Assembly (NCBI GenBank): GCA_022559985.1
Contig: JAFJTR010000013.1
Span: 310,001-374,000, forward strand
Direction: 5' to 3'
DNA from: Parastagonospora avenae f. sp. tritici 18332-5
Taxonomy: Eukaryota > Ascomycota > Dothideomycetes > Pleosporales > Phaeosphaeriaceae
Length of the DNA: 64,000 bases
Shown piece after piece: positions 33,155-43,912 of this stretch. The notes under the pieces are model-generated. The model was given only the letters and a program-made list of their open reading frames with translations, did not search any database and was not told where the DNA came from. The translations under genes were made by a program, and so were the position numbers. Each line of letters begins with the position of its first letter. Position 1 is the stretch's first letter.

Positions 33155-34219
33155 ATGTTTGTTCCTCGTCTTTCGTTTCACGCTTCAGTCGCTGTTTGCG
33201 CTTTGACCGCCATGCTTTCACTTCTACTTGTCCTTGCACTAGCAGTGGCTACTATAGCTGCACCTGCCTCCCTTGTTCCACGCGCAGGACGACCCTCGGC
33301 TCCGGCGGGCTGTCTTGCAGTAGGCAGTTCTAGCCAATACAAAACTGTGCTATCTGCTGTCAACGCGTTGAGCACGAGCAATACTGCAGCTCAGTGTATC
33401 TTCATCGCCAAGGGCACGTACAAAGAGCAGGTATACATCCAGGCACTCAAGTCCCCTTTGACCATCTACGGAGAGACTACGGATACCTCCAGCTTCTCTG
33501 CAAACACGGTAACCATAACGCAAGGCAAGAGCCAAGATAATTCGCCAAACAATGATGAAACCGCTACTCTTCGCGCTCACACCCCCAACCTGAAGGTCTA
33601 CAACATCAACCTCGTCAACACCCGTGGCTCTGGCTCGCAGGCCTTGGCATTGAGCGCCTATAGTGGCAAGCAAGGCTACTACGGTTGCCAGTTCAAAGGT
33701 TTTCAAGACACCATCCTTGCCCAGGAGGGCACCCAAGTCTACGCAAAGTCTTACATTGAAGGCGCAACGGATTTCATCTTCGGTCAAAAAGCACAGGCAT
33801 GGTTCCATGCCGTGGACATCCGCGTACTCTCTGCCTCGGTGGGCTACATTACGGCAAACGGCCGTGAGTCGGCTACGAACCCATCCTACTACGTCATCAA
33901 CAAGTCGACAATTTCTGCTGCTAGCGGTAACAATGTGAAAGCTGGCGCATTCTTCCTTGGACGCCCATGGAGGAACTTTTCACGCGTTGTGTTCCAGAAC
34001 ACTAGCATGACAAATGTGATCAACAGCGCCGGCTGGACGATATGGAACACGGGAGACCCGCGCACCGACAAGGTAGAATATGGCGAGTTCGGCAATACAG
34101 GTGACGGTTCAAAGGGAACAAGAGCAAGCTTCTCAAAGAAGCTAAGCAAAGCTGTAGCAATTGAAACCGTATTGGGCAGTGACTACAAGAGCTGGGTTGA
34201 CGCGGCCTATGTCTCTTAG
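33155..34219 (+). CDS. secreted pectin methylesterase (carbohydrate esterase family 8)
   Basis: An intronless frame of 354 codons. Two in-frame starts are possible: 33155, or 33212, which begins directly with an ideal signal peptide (MLSLLLVLALAVATIAAPAS). The right-handed beta-helix esterase core shows IFIAKGTYKEQVYI, QALALSAYSGKQGYYGCQFK, GFQDTILAQEG with the acid/base Asp, YIEGATDFIFGQ with the nucleophile Asp, and FFLGRPWRNFSRVVFQ with the substrate-binding Arg. It removes methyl groups from homogalacturonan outside the cell, producing the substrate preferred by the nearby pectate lyase (26164-27384). A short upstream ATG at 33147 in another frame could act as a minimal uORF. No abnormality in the catalytic residues. 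Confidence 0.94.
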   Translation: MFVPRLSFHASVAVCALTAMLSLLLVLALAVATIAAPASLVPRAGRPSAPAGCLAVGSSSQYKTVLSAVNALSTSNTAAQCIFIAKGTYKEQVYIQALKSPLTIYGETTDTSSFSANTVTITQGKSQDNSPNNDETATLRAHTPNLKVYNINLVNTRGSGSQALALSAYSGKQGYYGCQFKGFQDTILAQEGTQVYAKSYIEGATDFIFGQKAQAWFHAVDIRVLSASVGYITANGRESATNPSYYVINKSTISAASGNNVKAGAFFLGRPWRNFSRVVFQNTSMTNVINSAGWTIWNTGDPRTDKVEYGEFGNTGDGSKGTRASFSKKLSKAVAIETVLGSDYKSWVDAAYVS

Positions 34220-34963
34220 GCTCGAGTTGCGCAAGCAGCTAGCAGGTTGAAGTCATTGTATATATGTACACATCCATATTCCGAATGCCGAACAACTGCT
34301 TGTTCAAGCCTGATCCAACTGTGACAACCTTTATGGCGTTCTTCCGCTCAAATTGCCTCGGGCTAGTCACGTCCCTGCCACCGAGCACTCGCTTTCGAGG
34401 TTGTGCTTACTCAACTTTCTTCATTGAAGCTCATACGGTCATACAGCACTTCCATGCTACGGATTGCTACGGCTACATTTCGCTGCTTATATGTAAGCAG
34501 TACATGTGTTGGGATGAACAGGCTTGTCCTTAACATTTTTGCGCGTGGTAGTTGGAGACCGTAATACGGTATTATTATCGGAGATTGACAGTCAAGGTAT
34601 AGAACGTAGGGGAGGCCGGAGGTCTCGGGAAGTTCGTTATAAATAGTGGCACTGAGTCATTCAGGGATGCTACTCGTAGCCGTGATGCGGCCCGTTGGAT
34701 GCGCTACGGTACTGCCGCAGACGGGCCTTCCCAAAGATCTATAAGTGGCCTGAGAGTCTCGTCGTGAGTTGATCACCCAGATCGTTGTGATGTTTTGGGA
34801 GGGTTGAGAGGTTGTCGTGCGTCACCCCTATCTGGATTGCCCACTCGGAAAAGTTGTCGTTGGCCGAGATGGCCGACCTATCAGGTCCCGGGACGCAACA
34901 CTTCCTGTTACTTCAAATTTTGTACTGTAGTCCTTTGTTCTTGTGTCATCCGTCTGACATTCG
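34220..34963. other. intergenic, no supported gene
   Basis: About 740 nt. Frames up to ~90 codons are present but lack domain character. It contains the 3' end of the esterase gene and the 3' flank of the RNase H-like element. Confidence 0.6.
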
Positions 34964-35620
34964 CTACGAGTGCCTGACGAAGTGACTAAGTGAGCCTGCA
35001 GTTACTATGACATCACTTACGATGTGATCCAAGAACTCTCGTGCCATGATACCTTGTCCAGATCGTCTGAACCGCGTCCCAAGCTCATTCACCTGTTCGT
35101 TACCCTCAACAGCGAAGTGAGAAGGCAACCATCGAAGCTCCACGGAGATCCCAAGGTCATACAGCAGGTTTGCGTAAGTTGAAAGGGTACTTAACTTCTC
35201 CTTTAGGGACAGGTAGGGCAATCCCGACCCAGCCTTGAGACCGTGGAGTAAATGTTGACAGTCGAAAATCATGGTCAGGCCATCGTATTCATCCGTGAGT
35301 CCCGATGCGGCGTGAAAGGCTTCGTCGGTAGCAATAGACTCTGCTTCCATCGCGAATCTCGATCCATATGGAAGGGTGTGGAACGTTATCTCTTGCCATC
35401 ACTTGGAAGAGTGCACCGTCGCATCAACTCATATCACTAGACAGCACTCGATGATACCTTGCTCGGATACAACCCGGCCGTACTGGAATGACGATGGTCT
35501 GTCTTGGATGATGATGTTGTCGGAGAAAGGGTACAACGCCTCATGGACAGCATGGGTGTTTTTTGTGAGCCCTGGAAGATTGTTGGCGTCTGAAAGATTG
35601 AATGTTGAAGAGACAAGAGT
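34964..35620 (-). CDS. RNase H-like domain protein or relic, 5' end unresolved
   Basis: The last exon (35391-34964) carries PYGSRFAMEAESIATDEAFH, LTMIFDCQHLLHGLK and ISVELRWLPSHFAVEGNEQV, the strand-helix order of an RNase H fold (Glu of helix A, Asp of strand 4, WLPSH loop). A 66-nt candidate intron (35392-35457, donor GTATCA, acceptor GGCAAG) joins it to an upstream frame (ALYPFSDNIIIQDRPSSFQY). That frame is blocked by TAA at 35621-35623, so more 5' exons or a lesion must exist. The final catalytic Asp position appears to be Asn (NEQVNELG where 'NxxADxLA' is usual), and the first DGS motif was not found. It could be a domesticated gene or a retroelement remnant. RNase H folds in fungi occur both in LINE elements and in stand-alone paralogues. 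Confidence 0.45.
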
Positions 35621-36081
35621 TTAAACGATACATGGCGGCCTGAAAGTACTGCGCGAAACGGTTATAATTTATATGTGCTAGCTGTGAGTACGGTAGTGGT
35701 CGTTGAGCACGGAGGTGCCACCTGGGCATGGTTGATTTTGCAGGCCACGACAGTGGGGCGCCGTGGAGGCTCGTTGACACATTCAAGCATAGCAGGTGTA
35801 GAGCCGGCATGACGCCAATGAATGGTTAGTATTTATCTGCGAAAGGGAATGCGTATTGCTCCGCGATGAATGTTGGCGCATCGTCATGGCGAACTTCAGA
35901 GGATACCTAGCTGCCCAAGACGGACTGGCTACTTCGGCCCAACTTCGGCGCTCAGGTGGTGTCGCATCCGATGACCCGCCACATTGACGATATGGAAACA
36001 ATCTGACATACAGACAAGCCACCTAGAACATCTCGTACCGACGGTTCGCGAATCGTTCCCAAATGTCACACATGTACTGTC
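35621..36081. other. intergenic or unresolved 5' part of the RNase H-like element
   Basis: A minus-strand frame at 35541-35810 (89 codons) overlaps the RNase H-like exon region but has no recognisable domain. It may contain short 5' exons of that gene. It also holds the histidine kinase promoter. Confidence 0.4.
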
Positions 36082-39055
36082 ATGTCCTCGGAATTACCTG
36101 GTCATTCCACAAAATGCGCAAATGATATGACATATGACTGGACCGAATCCCTCCCAAAGACAGACCATGTGCGCTTCTTCAGAAGCGTTGACTGGACGCA
36201 AACGGCCCTTGGAGCAACACAGCAATGGAGTGCAGCGCTGCGCATGTACACACATATGGTCATGTCTGACACACGTGCCGCATGTCTGTACTGGTAAGAC
36301 GTGCCCAACCCTAACTAGACATGCGTCGCATCTTCACCGCACTCACTAATATATCTACAGGGGACCAACTCGGATCGCTGTATACAATGAATCATTCGTT
36401 CCCCTCGCCGCAGGAGCGCATCCAACCTTGATGGGACAGTCGTTTGCTTCAGGCTTCCCAGGGCTCGATCCATTCATAGGGCCCCTCTTCGAAGAGGGCA
36501 TAAGGTCCGGCGTAGCACAGAACGTGGTGGAATCTCCAATGATGGTTCAGAGGAACGGCTATCGCGAGGAGGCCTTCTTTACGGGAAATTTTACACCCGT
36601 CCGAGGCGTGGACGGCGATATCGAGGGTTTCTATAATGCCCTATTCGAGGTGACGACACAAATAATATCGGATCGGCGCAAACGCATGTTAAACATGCTC
36701 ACGACGCCAAGCATCGTCAGTACTGATGCCGTGTTTGAACACATCATCACAAGTCTTGCAACGGACCCTCTGGATGTTCCAATGGCTCTACTCTTTCAAG
36801 CCGACACTCAAGCAGAGCCCGGAAAGACAATTCTGCGTGTGCGAGGTCATCTGGGCATTCCAGAAGGACACGCACTATTGCGCGATGGGCAAGACGTGGC
36901 GGATCTGACAGATGTTGCTGGCATCGTTTCCCTGTGTCGTCAAGCCAATAACGGCAGAGTACTGACAGTTCACGACGAACGATTCGAGTCAGTAGATTGG
37001 CTGGGGTTCAAGATGCCCCCCGAGACCATCGTAACAGTGGCTCTTCGTACCAGCCGTCGGCTCTTTGGTTTCCTCGTCATTGGGACCAACCCTTATAGAC
37101 CTTTCGATGACGCCTGCGAGCAGTTCACCACGGATCTGACGGGGACGGCATCGAATTTGTTAGCCGCTGCTTTAGATGCAGATAATCTACGAAGAGAGCA
37201 GCAGAAGTTGCAGAACGAGCTCGAATTCAGCGACCTTAAAGTGCGGCATCTTGTGGAGCATGCCTCAATAGGTATGGCTCATGCCAAACCTGACGGCACA
37301 CTGCTTTGGGCGAATGACAAGTTTTTCTCCCTCGCAAGCCTCCCAACAGAGAAGCGCGATGGAATCGACAATATGTTTGAAGTGCTCGTAGAGGATGAGC
37401 AAGACCAAGCCCACGAGGTCTGGTCGAGAATCTTCAACGGTGACGACCATATTTCTGCCGAATTCCATCTTAAGCAATCTTTCCAACCTCCGCTCGGCGA
37501 TCAGGAACCGGCACAAATACAGCTGCTCGCCTTCCCTTTCGAGGAACATGGTGTTACAGTTTCAGGGATGGCATGCATAACAGACATCAGTCATCTCAAA
37601 TGGGCAGAAGCTTGGCAAGCACGTGCGGCACAGGAGGCTCGTGAAGCCAAGCGCCAGCAGGAGGCCTTCATCGATGTCGTCTCTCACGAGATGCGGAATC
37701 CACTATCTGCGATCGTGCATTGTGCTGACAGTATTTCCATGGCTTTGAACGATGTCAAGGCAGATGGAGAGGAAAAGACGGATCCTGACTCATATCTTGA
37801 AGCTTTGGAGGCAAACGCTTCGGCAGCTTCAATTATACTGGATTGCTGCAAGCACCAGAAACGCATCATGTGAGTGGATTGCATTTACAGAACAACCGTG
37901 AGACATGCGCTGACTCTTCCTGCTAATCCTAGCGATGACGTCCTGACACTGAGCCGCCTCGAAGAGACTCTTCTTACCGTGAAGCCAGCTATAGTTAAGC
38001 CCTCTGAGCTGGTTGCATCTGTTATAGCAATGTTCGGGGCAGAGCTGCGAGCAAAGTCCATAACGACCGAAGTGATCACCGGACCCTCCCTAACAAAGCT
38101 CAACATTGACCATCTTTACCTTGACCAATCGCGAGTAGTGCAGATATTTATCAACCTGCTGACCAACGCAATCAAATTCACGAGGGCTGACGGAGAGAAG
38201 ACCTTGAAGATTAGATATGGAGCAACGGTGTCCTTGCCACGCATCGCAGAACACCCGACTCTTTTCACGGACGACATCCACTGGGCGCCTAAAGGGGATA
38301 AGGCATCCGACGCAGTCGTAGATGGACCAGAATGGGGCCTTGGAGAAGTGATATACATGGTCTTCAGTCTTAGCGACACTGGCATCGGCATGCGGACCGG
38401 CGAAGTTGACAAGATCTTTGAACGGTTTGAACAAGCCAACGTTACGACACATGTGACATATGGAGGAAGCGGACTCGGCTTGTTCATCTCTAAGGAGTTG
38501 ACAGAGAGGATGGGCGGAGAAATCGGCGTCCAATCAACACCTGACAAGGGCAGTACATTTGTCTTCTACATCAAAACCCGCCGAGCCAACCTAGAGCCAA
38601 AAAAGATTTCTCTGCCTCTGCGTCGGCCTCCTCTACCGGCATCTCGGCCCTCGCAAATCAGGACACTACTCGTCGAAGACAACGTGATCAATCAGAAAGT
38701 TCTGCGCCACCATCTCCAACGGGAAGACTGTGCTGTTCAGGTCGCTAATCATGGTCTCGAAGCGCTCGAGATGATGTGCGCGCCTGGAGCGCATTTTGAT
38801 GTTGTCCTAATGGACATGCAGATGCCTGTCATGGACGGCCTTACTGCAACACGCGAGATCCGCAACTTGGAACAGGACGGGACTTTACAGTGGAGGACGC
38901 CGATCATTGCTGTCACGGCAAACGTAAGGCAAGAACAGATTGAGTGCGCCGTGGCTGCAGGTGCGGATCACGTTGTGCAGAAGCCATTCAAGGCGAAACG
39001 GTTGGTTGGGCTGATGCGGGAGATATTGGGTCGTGAGAAAGAGGCTGACGAATGA
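36082..39055 (+). CDS. hybrid histidine kinase (GAF/PAS-HisKA-HATPase-REC), soluble
   Basis: Three exons (36082-36293, 36361-37869, 37933-39055) with 67- and 63-nt introns give about 947 residues. No membrane segment is seen. An N-terminal PAS-like region carries VRFFRSVDWTQTALGATQQW and LYWGPTRIAVYNESFVPLAA, typical of fungal cytosolic hybrid kinases, followed by a GAF-like region (~195-360) and a second PAS (~365-480). The H-box FIDVVSHEMRNPLSAI gives the phospho-accepting His near residue 511. The HATPase has FINLLTNAIKFT (N box), SDTGIGM and GGSGLGLFIS. The receiver domain begins IRTLLVEDNVINQKV and has the phospho-acceptor Asp in VVLMDMQMPVMDG near 867. It should autophosphorylate and feed a Ypd1-type phosphorelay. 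The signal sensed is unknown. All catalytic motifs are intact. Confidence 0.93.
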
Positions 39056-39345
39056 AATATCGCGACTGAAGTCCTTACCCTGCTTCCCTCGCTTCCTTGA
39101 AGGTCGCTAGACTTACGAGGCGCAACTGAGCTTGGACTGGGAGCCGAAAGGCTCAAGCCGCTGACCACTATAAAAATCTTTTAGTTGTCTGCGTGTTGCT
39201 TCCTCTGACCTATCGACATGCTGGTTACATATGCAGGCATGAAAAGTGGTGTCACCACCCCACGCGGCGACAAGGCTGAGCTGAACAAAGCTGAAGAGCT
39301 TGCAGCCACCGAGGTCGGCTTGCTTGATGCAGCCTCCTTCGGTCA

Positions 39346-39996
39346 TTATGTCTCTTCCTCAGAGTCCTCGCCTAGAGACGGCAAGTCTGAGCTCAGCTCC
39401 CAAGCGATTCGCGCGATGGCCTTGCGAGTACGCTGCTTTTGCTGCTCTGTCCCAAGGGTCCGGGGCGATGCGCACATGTCAAGTACGCTAATTGAGTGTC
39501 TCGAATCACTGCCTTGTTCTGAGATTACGAGCATGTGGTTCTGTACAGTCTGTAGAACGACCCGTAAATCGATGTTCGCTGTGCAGGGGTTCTGCAACTT
39601 TGCAATCGCCTGGTACAACAAGTTAGTTGCGATTCCAACGCATGGCCCTCCGCACACACTCACCTTGAGCACTGCTGGTTTCAACTTTGCGATTTCGTCT
39701 TTGATAACAAAGAAGGATGAGCTCTCGTAGCTATACGCGCGATCGCTATCGACCTCTTCAAGCAGGTCTTCTGGTAACATGTAATATTCCATGGATGTTC
39801 CCGAAACTGTCTGATGACGATGAAGCTGGGCGATCGCTTCGGCTACGCCGCAACATTTTCTTCTTAACCACGCAGGAAGATCTGTATCACAATCTGATGG
39901 CTCTGGACTTCTGAGCTTCCAGCACTGTTCAAGATTTGATTTAGCCCAAGGCAAGAGCAGAAAGAGCCGTCGATGTTGAAGGCGTTTTTCATCCAA
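39346..39996 (-). pseudogene. kinase-lobe-like fragment, unrecognised C-terminal part
   Basis: A 216-codon frame. Its opening, RRLFLLLPWAKSNLEQCWKL followed by a helix ending in CCGVAEAIAQLHRH, resembles the hinge and alpha-E region of fungal accessory Ser/Thr kinases (compare YYVMFEWADGGNLASLW in the kinase-like gene at 43.9-46.7 kb). But no catalytic loop, no DFG and no N-lobe follow or precede it. After that point the sequence (LKVSVCGGPCVGIATNLLYQ and on) is unrecognised. An AG-ending site just upstream (CTTTAG before the ATG) could be a splice acceptor, so a 5' exon may exist in 40.0-40.1 kb. I read it as a decayed or highly diverged kinase paralogue, or a hypothetical gene with chance resemblance. 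Confidence 0.35.
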
Positions 39997-41289
39997 GATA
40001 GCCCTAAAGACTAATCAGCCTTTCATCTGTGTTGCTGAGACGTTGTCTGTCCACATTCTCCAGTTGTGTAATCTGCTTTAGCTGCAGTTTACTTCAAAGG
40101 TACCAGTGGGTTGTAGAGAACGGAACGACTTCTTCCTGATAACCTGCAGATTGCAGGTTGTGAAACAAGTCAAGTGTGAGCTTTAAAGCTCAGCCTATGG
40201 CCAGGCCCACATACGCGCGCGCAACTCTTGGGTCGAATCCAAGGCCCTAAACCTGGACATCAATTGACGATCGAAAATGTTCGAAGTGCAGTATCTGGTA
40301 AACGTACACTCGATACCTAGTATTCACGCAGTTAGGATCTGGCTCTAGAAGGCGGCAAGAACGCGTTGAGATTACGACTCCCTTTTGACTTGAACAGCTG
40401 AGCAAGCGCGTTTTCTGACTACTAGTACTTCTCACTTAGGTCCGTGAATCTATACCGCAGGTTTTGGGAATGAAGTAAGTAGTCGAGGCCCTCTATCAAG
40501 ACTCGTAGTCCTGCGACCCGCGTCTAGAATGGTACAGGCTCCGAAAGCCATAGTACACATGCAATGCTAGACACCGCGTCTCCGTGGTGCCGTCCGGATA
40601 GAAGCTTCTTATGCGTACTTTTATGGCACAGGATTTCCCACGTGGTTCCATGTACTACACTAAATCAACCCTCTGCCAATTTGTCCTGTCCGGATGCATC
40701 GTGTACTCTGGGGAATGCGTGCGCGTGTGACATGTGGGGTTGAACGTCTTGCCCGGTCGACGCTCAGTCGAAGCAAACGTTAGCGGCATGGTCCTGTGGC
40801 AGGTACCCACCGTGTAAATTATGTACATTAGCGACTGGCAATTATGGAGTCGACATGGTGCCAGTACTTCGCATGCATATGAGCATCTAGAGTGGACCTT
40901 CTCGCTAATAATGGACGAGGTTGTCCCCACATAGCCTCGCAACACCCACCCAGCTACATATCACTGCCAGACGAACGAATGAGACGCAGCTCACCTGCAG
41001 ACCGGCTAATCTGCTCTGGTGAGCATCGGGCATGTTCAGAGCCACGAGGCTGAGAACCACAGAAGGGTGTCAGTGGAACCCCGCGCAAGCAACTTCAGGT
41101 CGCCCTGATGGAGGGCCAAAAGGCGCTCAGAATTACATTATTGCGGTCAACTTCTCCACTGTTTGAGCATGTCGATTAGGAGTGAGCAGCCTGTGACACC
41201 GCAGTTCAGGCGATGGCGGAAATGCACATTTCAGCTCGTATGGCACAGCCACCTTCCAGCCTACTTGGTCATTCTCTCTTTAAATTGTC
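39997..41289. other. long gene-poor region
   Basis: About 1.3 kb without a supported gene. A B-box-like word (GGTCGAATCC near 40230) was examined as a possible tRNA and rejected. No transposon ends were recognised. Confidence 0.6.
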
Positions 41290-42463
41290 ATGCCTTGCCC
41301 GTTCCCTCCAGACTCACCATACCTCTGGAGCGGTTACCCTGTATCAGCACGCGCAATGTTACAGCCTCGCACAATTTTGGATCCAGTTGAAGTCGAATTA
41401 GCCCGTGCTCTAGGATATCCTGACGATGCTACCGCCCTGCCACATCTGAGCTATATCATTGGGAACTACACAATTCGTTATGCAACTGAAGACTATCTTC
41501 GTCTGATCATTCATGTTATTGAGCATTTTACACTCAACCAACCTGGTGCGAATGGAAACGCCGGATCGAGAACCATACAAACTCTTATGGAAGAGCTGGA
41601 AAGAGATGGCTTTCGCGAAGTGTTTGCAGATACAGCCACCAATCCGGAGGACAGGCAGAAAGAAGTAGATGATCACGTTATGTGCATCATTGGAAGATGG
41701 ACGATGTTGCTCAATCACTTCGAACTTCGAGACAAGCAACGAAAAAATAAGTGTCGCGTACAACCGTCACGTGAAGAAGGATCCCATTACATCAGGCCTC
41801 CCGGACTCTGGAAAGATTGTGGAGCTTATCAAAGATAGTAAGATCTTACAACTCCACGATGAGAGCGCTTCAGCTGCGCAAGATAGTGCCAACAATGTGG
41901 ATCCCGATATGCTAAGCATACTGTCGGTGGATCTGAACTCTTTAACACTATCGGTTGATGCCGCGGTTGAAATCCTTTGGACTTTCGATCTCTCCCAACA
42001 TATGTGTCTCACCACAAAGAATGGCCGGAAAACTCTCAGTATCTTTGCGCTACCATGCGTTTTTGATGCAATGCACTACACGCCTGAAGTGCTAGGCATA
42101 CCGCAGAGGTTGGTAACGGAGATCCGTTTGTCGTATGCTATGCTCTTCAACAGATGGTTCGCGAGAACTTTCCATGCTGTATTAGGATGGCCCATAGGCC
42201 TACGAAAGATCTGCTGGTGCCGGCATTGCTCTGCCTTCCGACATCAGCAGAAGCTGATAGCTGGGTACAAGGAATGGCGTGGAGACAGGGAGCTTGTGAA
42301 CATGCACGAAGGAGGGAATTCGCTTTCTCATGTGGACCAGGCTTTATTAAGGTTCATGAAGGACAAGCCTCCGCGAGAGTGGAACGCAAGTCTCTTCCCC
42401 CATTTGTGGCCTCGTATTGTCAGGCTTCGAGAGCACCAACTCAACGCAAGATGTCACGGTTGA
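41290..42463 (+). pseudogene. unrecognised hypothetical gene with a probable +1 frameshift
   Basis: Two overlapping frames make one protein-like product of about 390 residues. The first (from ATG 41290, or 41356 reading MLQPRTILDPVEVELARALG) runs through YIIGNYTIRYATEDYLRLII and CIIGRWTMLLNHFELRDKQR. The second continues as KISVAYNRHVKKDPITSGLP, LSVDAAVEILWTFDLSQHMC and LSIFALPCVFDA, ending at 42463. The switch coincides with a run of six A at 41742-41747: with five A the frame would be continuous (RDKQRKISVAYN). So this is either a pseudogene, a sequencing error or, less likely, a slippery site. A 67-nt intron ending CTTCGAG would also reconnect the frames but discards a protein-like segment. 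Function unknown; the late CWCRHCSAFRH motif may bind metal. Confidence 0.5.
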
Positions 42464-42905
42464 GGGCATCTCCTGCCTCACGTGCAGTGGCACCTCACCT
42501 CTGATGAGGCGACGCTGCCTTTCCTGCACTAGCGCTGTTTACAGCTACCCATGTATATATACTGCTCGTAGCCTCACCCAATATAACCTCAGTTCAATCC
42601 TTCAATTCTTCTGCATATGCGCGTTTTCCACACCGCGACACAAGACCTTGGAGTATTTGGATTCTACTCCGCGACCGCAGAGACACTTTGCAGTACTGGA
42701 CATTCCTGTGAGTATTGTGACCCTTCTACGGCAGGGAAATGTTGTTAATCCTAGTTAGTTTTGCCACCGCGGTCTTGCTAATGACACTCATGCAAGTTAT
42801 TCTTGGGATTGCGCAAGTAGTAGGAGCATTCAGATAGTTGATTGAGTCTTCGCCCATGCTGAATAAATGGCTTCGTCATATCATAGCTACATGTTCTGAC
42901 ATGTT
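42464..42905. other. intergenic between convergent genes
   Basis: About 440 nt between the 3' ends of two converging units. No gene is supported. Confidence 0.6.
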
Positions 42906-43912
42906 TCACACGATTGTGTAGTTCTTCTTGAGCTCTTCTGGTACTTCAAATGCACCGTAAAAAGCGACCACTCCCTCCTCGAGCTTTTGACTAAGCACGT
43001 CATCATCTTCGCTAGATACCTGCGTCACGTCGCTATGCTGAACAAAGCTTTGAAACCCAACGATGCCAGGTCCTGTACTGCCGTCTTCCCGTGATCCATC
43101 AGCAATAAGTGCGATTCCGCTGTGACCATAGGGTGGACTAAGTATCGGGTGAATACGATACAGCAGTGCGACAGAGATCAAGTTTGTATAGGCGCCCAAG
43201 GCCACACCTCTCTCAGATTTCTTATCGACGGAATCTTGTTGATTGCGAAATAGCCCTCTTCCAATGCATCCGAGTTTGGAGGGTACATTGTTAACAAGTG
43301 TCTCTGCAGTGCGATTTAACTCCGTTGGGCCGAGTATTTGAACGGAAGAAGTACGTTTAATCAAAGAAGACCAAGAATTATGGTTGAGCCATCCTAATCC
43401 AGCAACCGGAGAGGTGACTTGCTGAACCCGATCTACGTCCTTGAGCTTGACAGTGGTGATATCGTGCTTGAAGCCGTTTGGATATGTTCCAGGGTTCGAA
43501 TCGAAAGCTTGGTCAGGTGTACCGAGCTGCGTGCGTAAGAGAGTCATCAAATTTGCTACAGATCTCGCTTCATCTTGTAGCATACCTTTTCATTTCCAGC
43601 CCATATTTCGACTTCCTCCATCCAATTAACCGGTAGTTGTGTTTCTTCTTTGCGTTTAGCCCACCGGAACTTCGACTTCGCGCGTTTCTCATCAATGATC
43701 GCCTGTGTGATGACATGTGTAGACATGAGGAGATATGGTACTCCTTGCTTAAGGACCCGTAAGCCTATCCGGCCCTTCTTTTCTGCCTGTGGCCCACGGC
43801 CATTTGGACGAGCTCCAATTTCGTCATTGATTTGGACTAGTTTTGACTGATTCGAGTCCGGTTCTCGTGATCTGAGCATTAGCTTCCAATGGTTTGCATG
43901 AACACGTTCCAT
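42906..43912 (-). pseudogene. trypsin-like (chymotrypsin-fold) domain segment, likely the C-terminal part of the upstream kinase-like gene
   Basis: Two exons (43912-43586 and 43526-42906) joined by a 59-nt intron (43527-43585, donor GTATGC, acceptor ACGCAG) give about 315 residues. The order of motifs fits a chymotrypsin-fold protease: RIGLRVLKQGVPYLLMSTHV with a His at ~66, NGFKHDITTV with an Asp at ~131, and PPYGHSGIALIADGSRE with a Ser at ~245, followed by GIVGFQSFV, the usual strand after the nucleophile. These are resemblances, not proof of activity. The first 34 nt overlap the 3' end of the kinase-like frame in a different phase, and the frame is open with no separate promoter-like gap. 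I therefore think both were one gene, separated by a single-base indel near 43880-43912. A 59-nt intron (43872-43930) is an alternative link. No signal peptide, so the product would be intracellular. Confidence 0.5.

Noticed and set aside
40200..40260. B-box-like GGTCGAATCC as a tRNA gene
   Set aside because: One base short of the consensus; no A-box, acceptor stem or anticodon arm could be folded around it.
43527..43585. Apparent second frameshift inside the trypsin-like segment
   Set aside because: A 59-nt intron with GTATGC donor and ACGCAG acceptor joins the two frames exactly in phase and gives a smooth sequence (AGNEK-LGTPDQ), so no lesion is needed.
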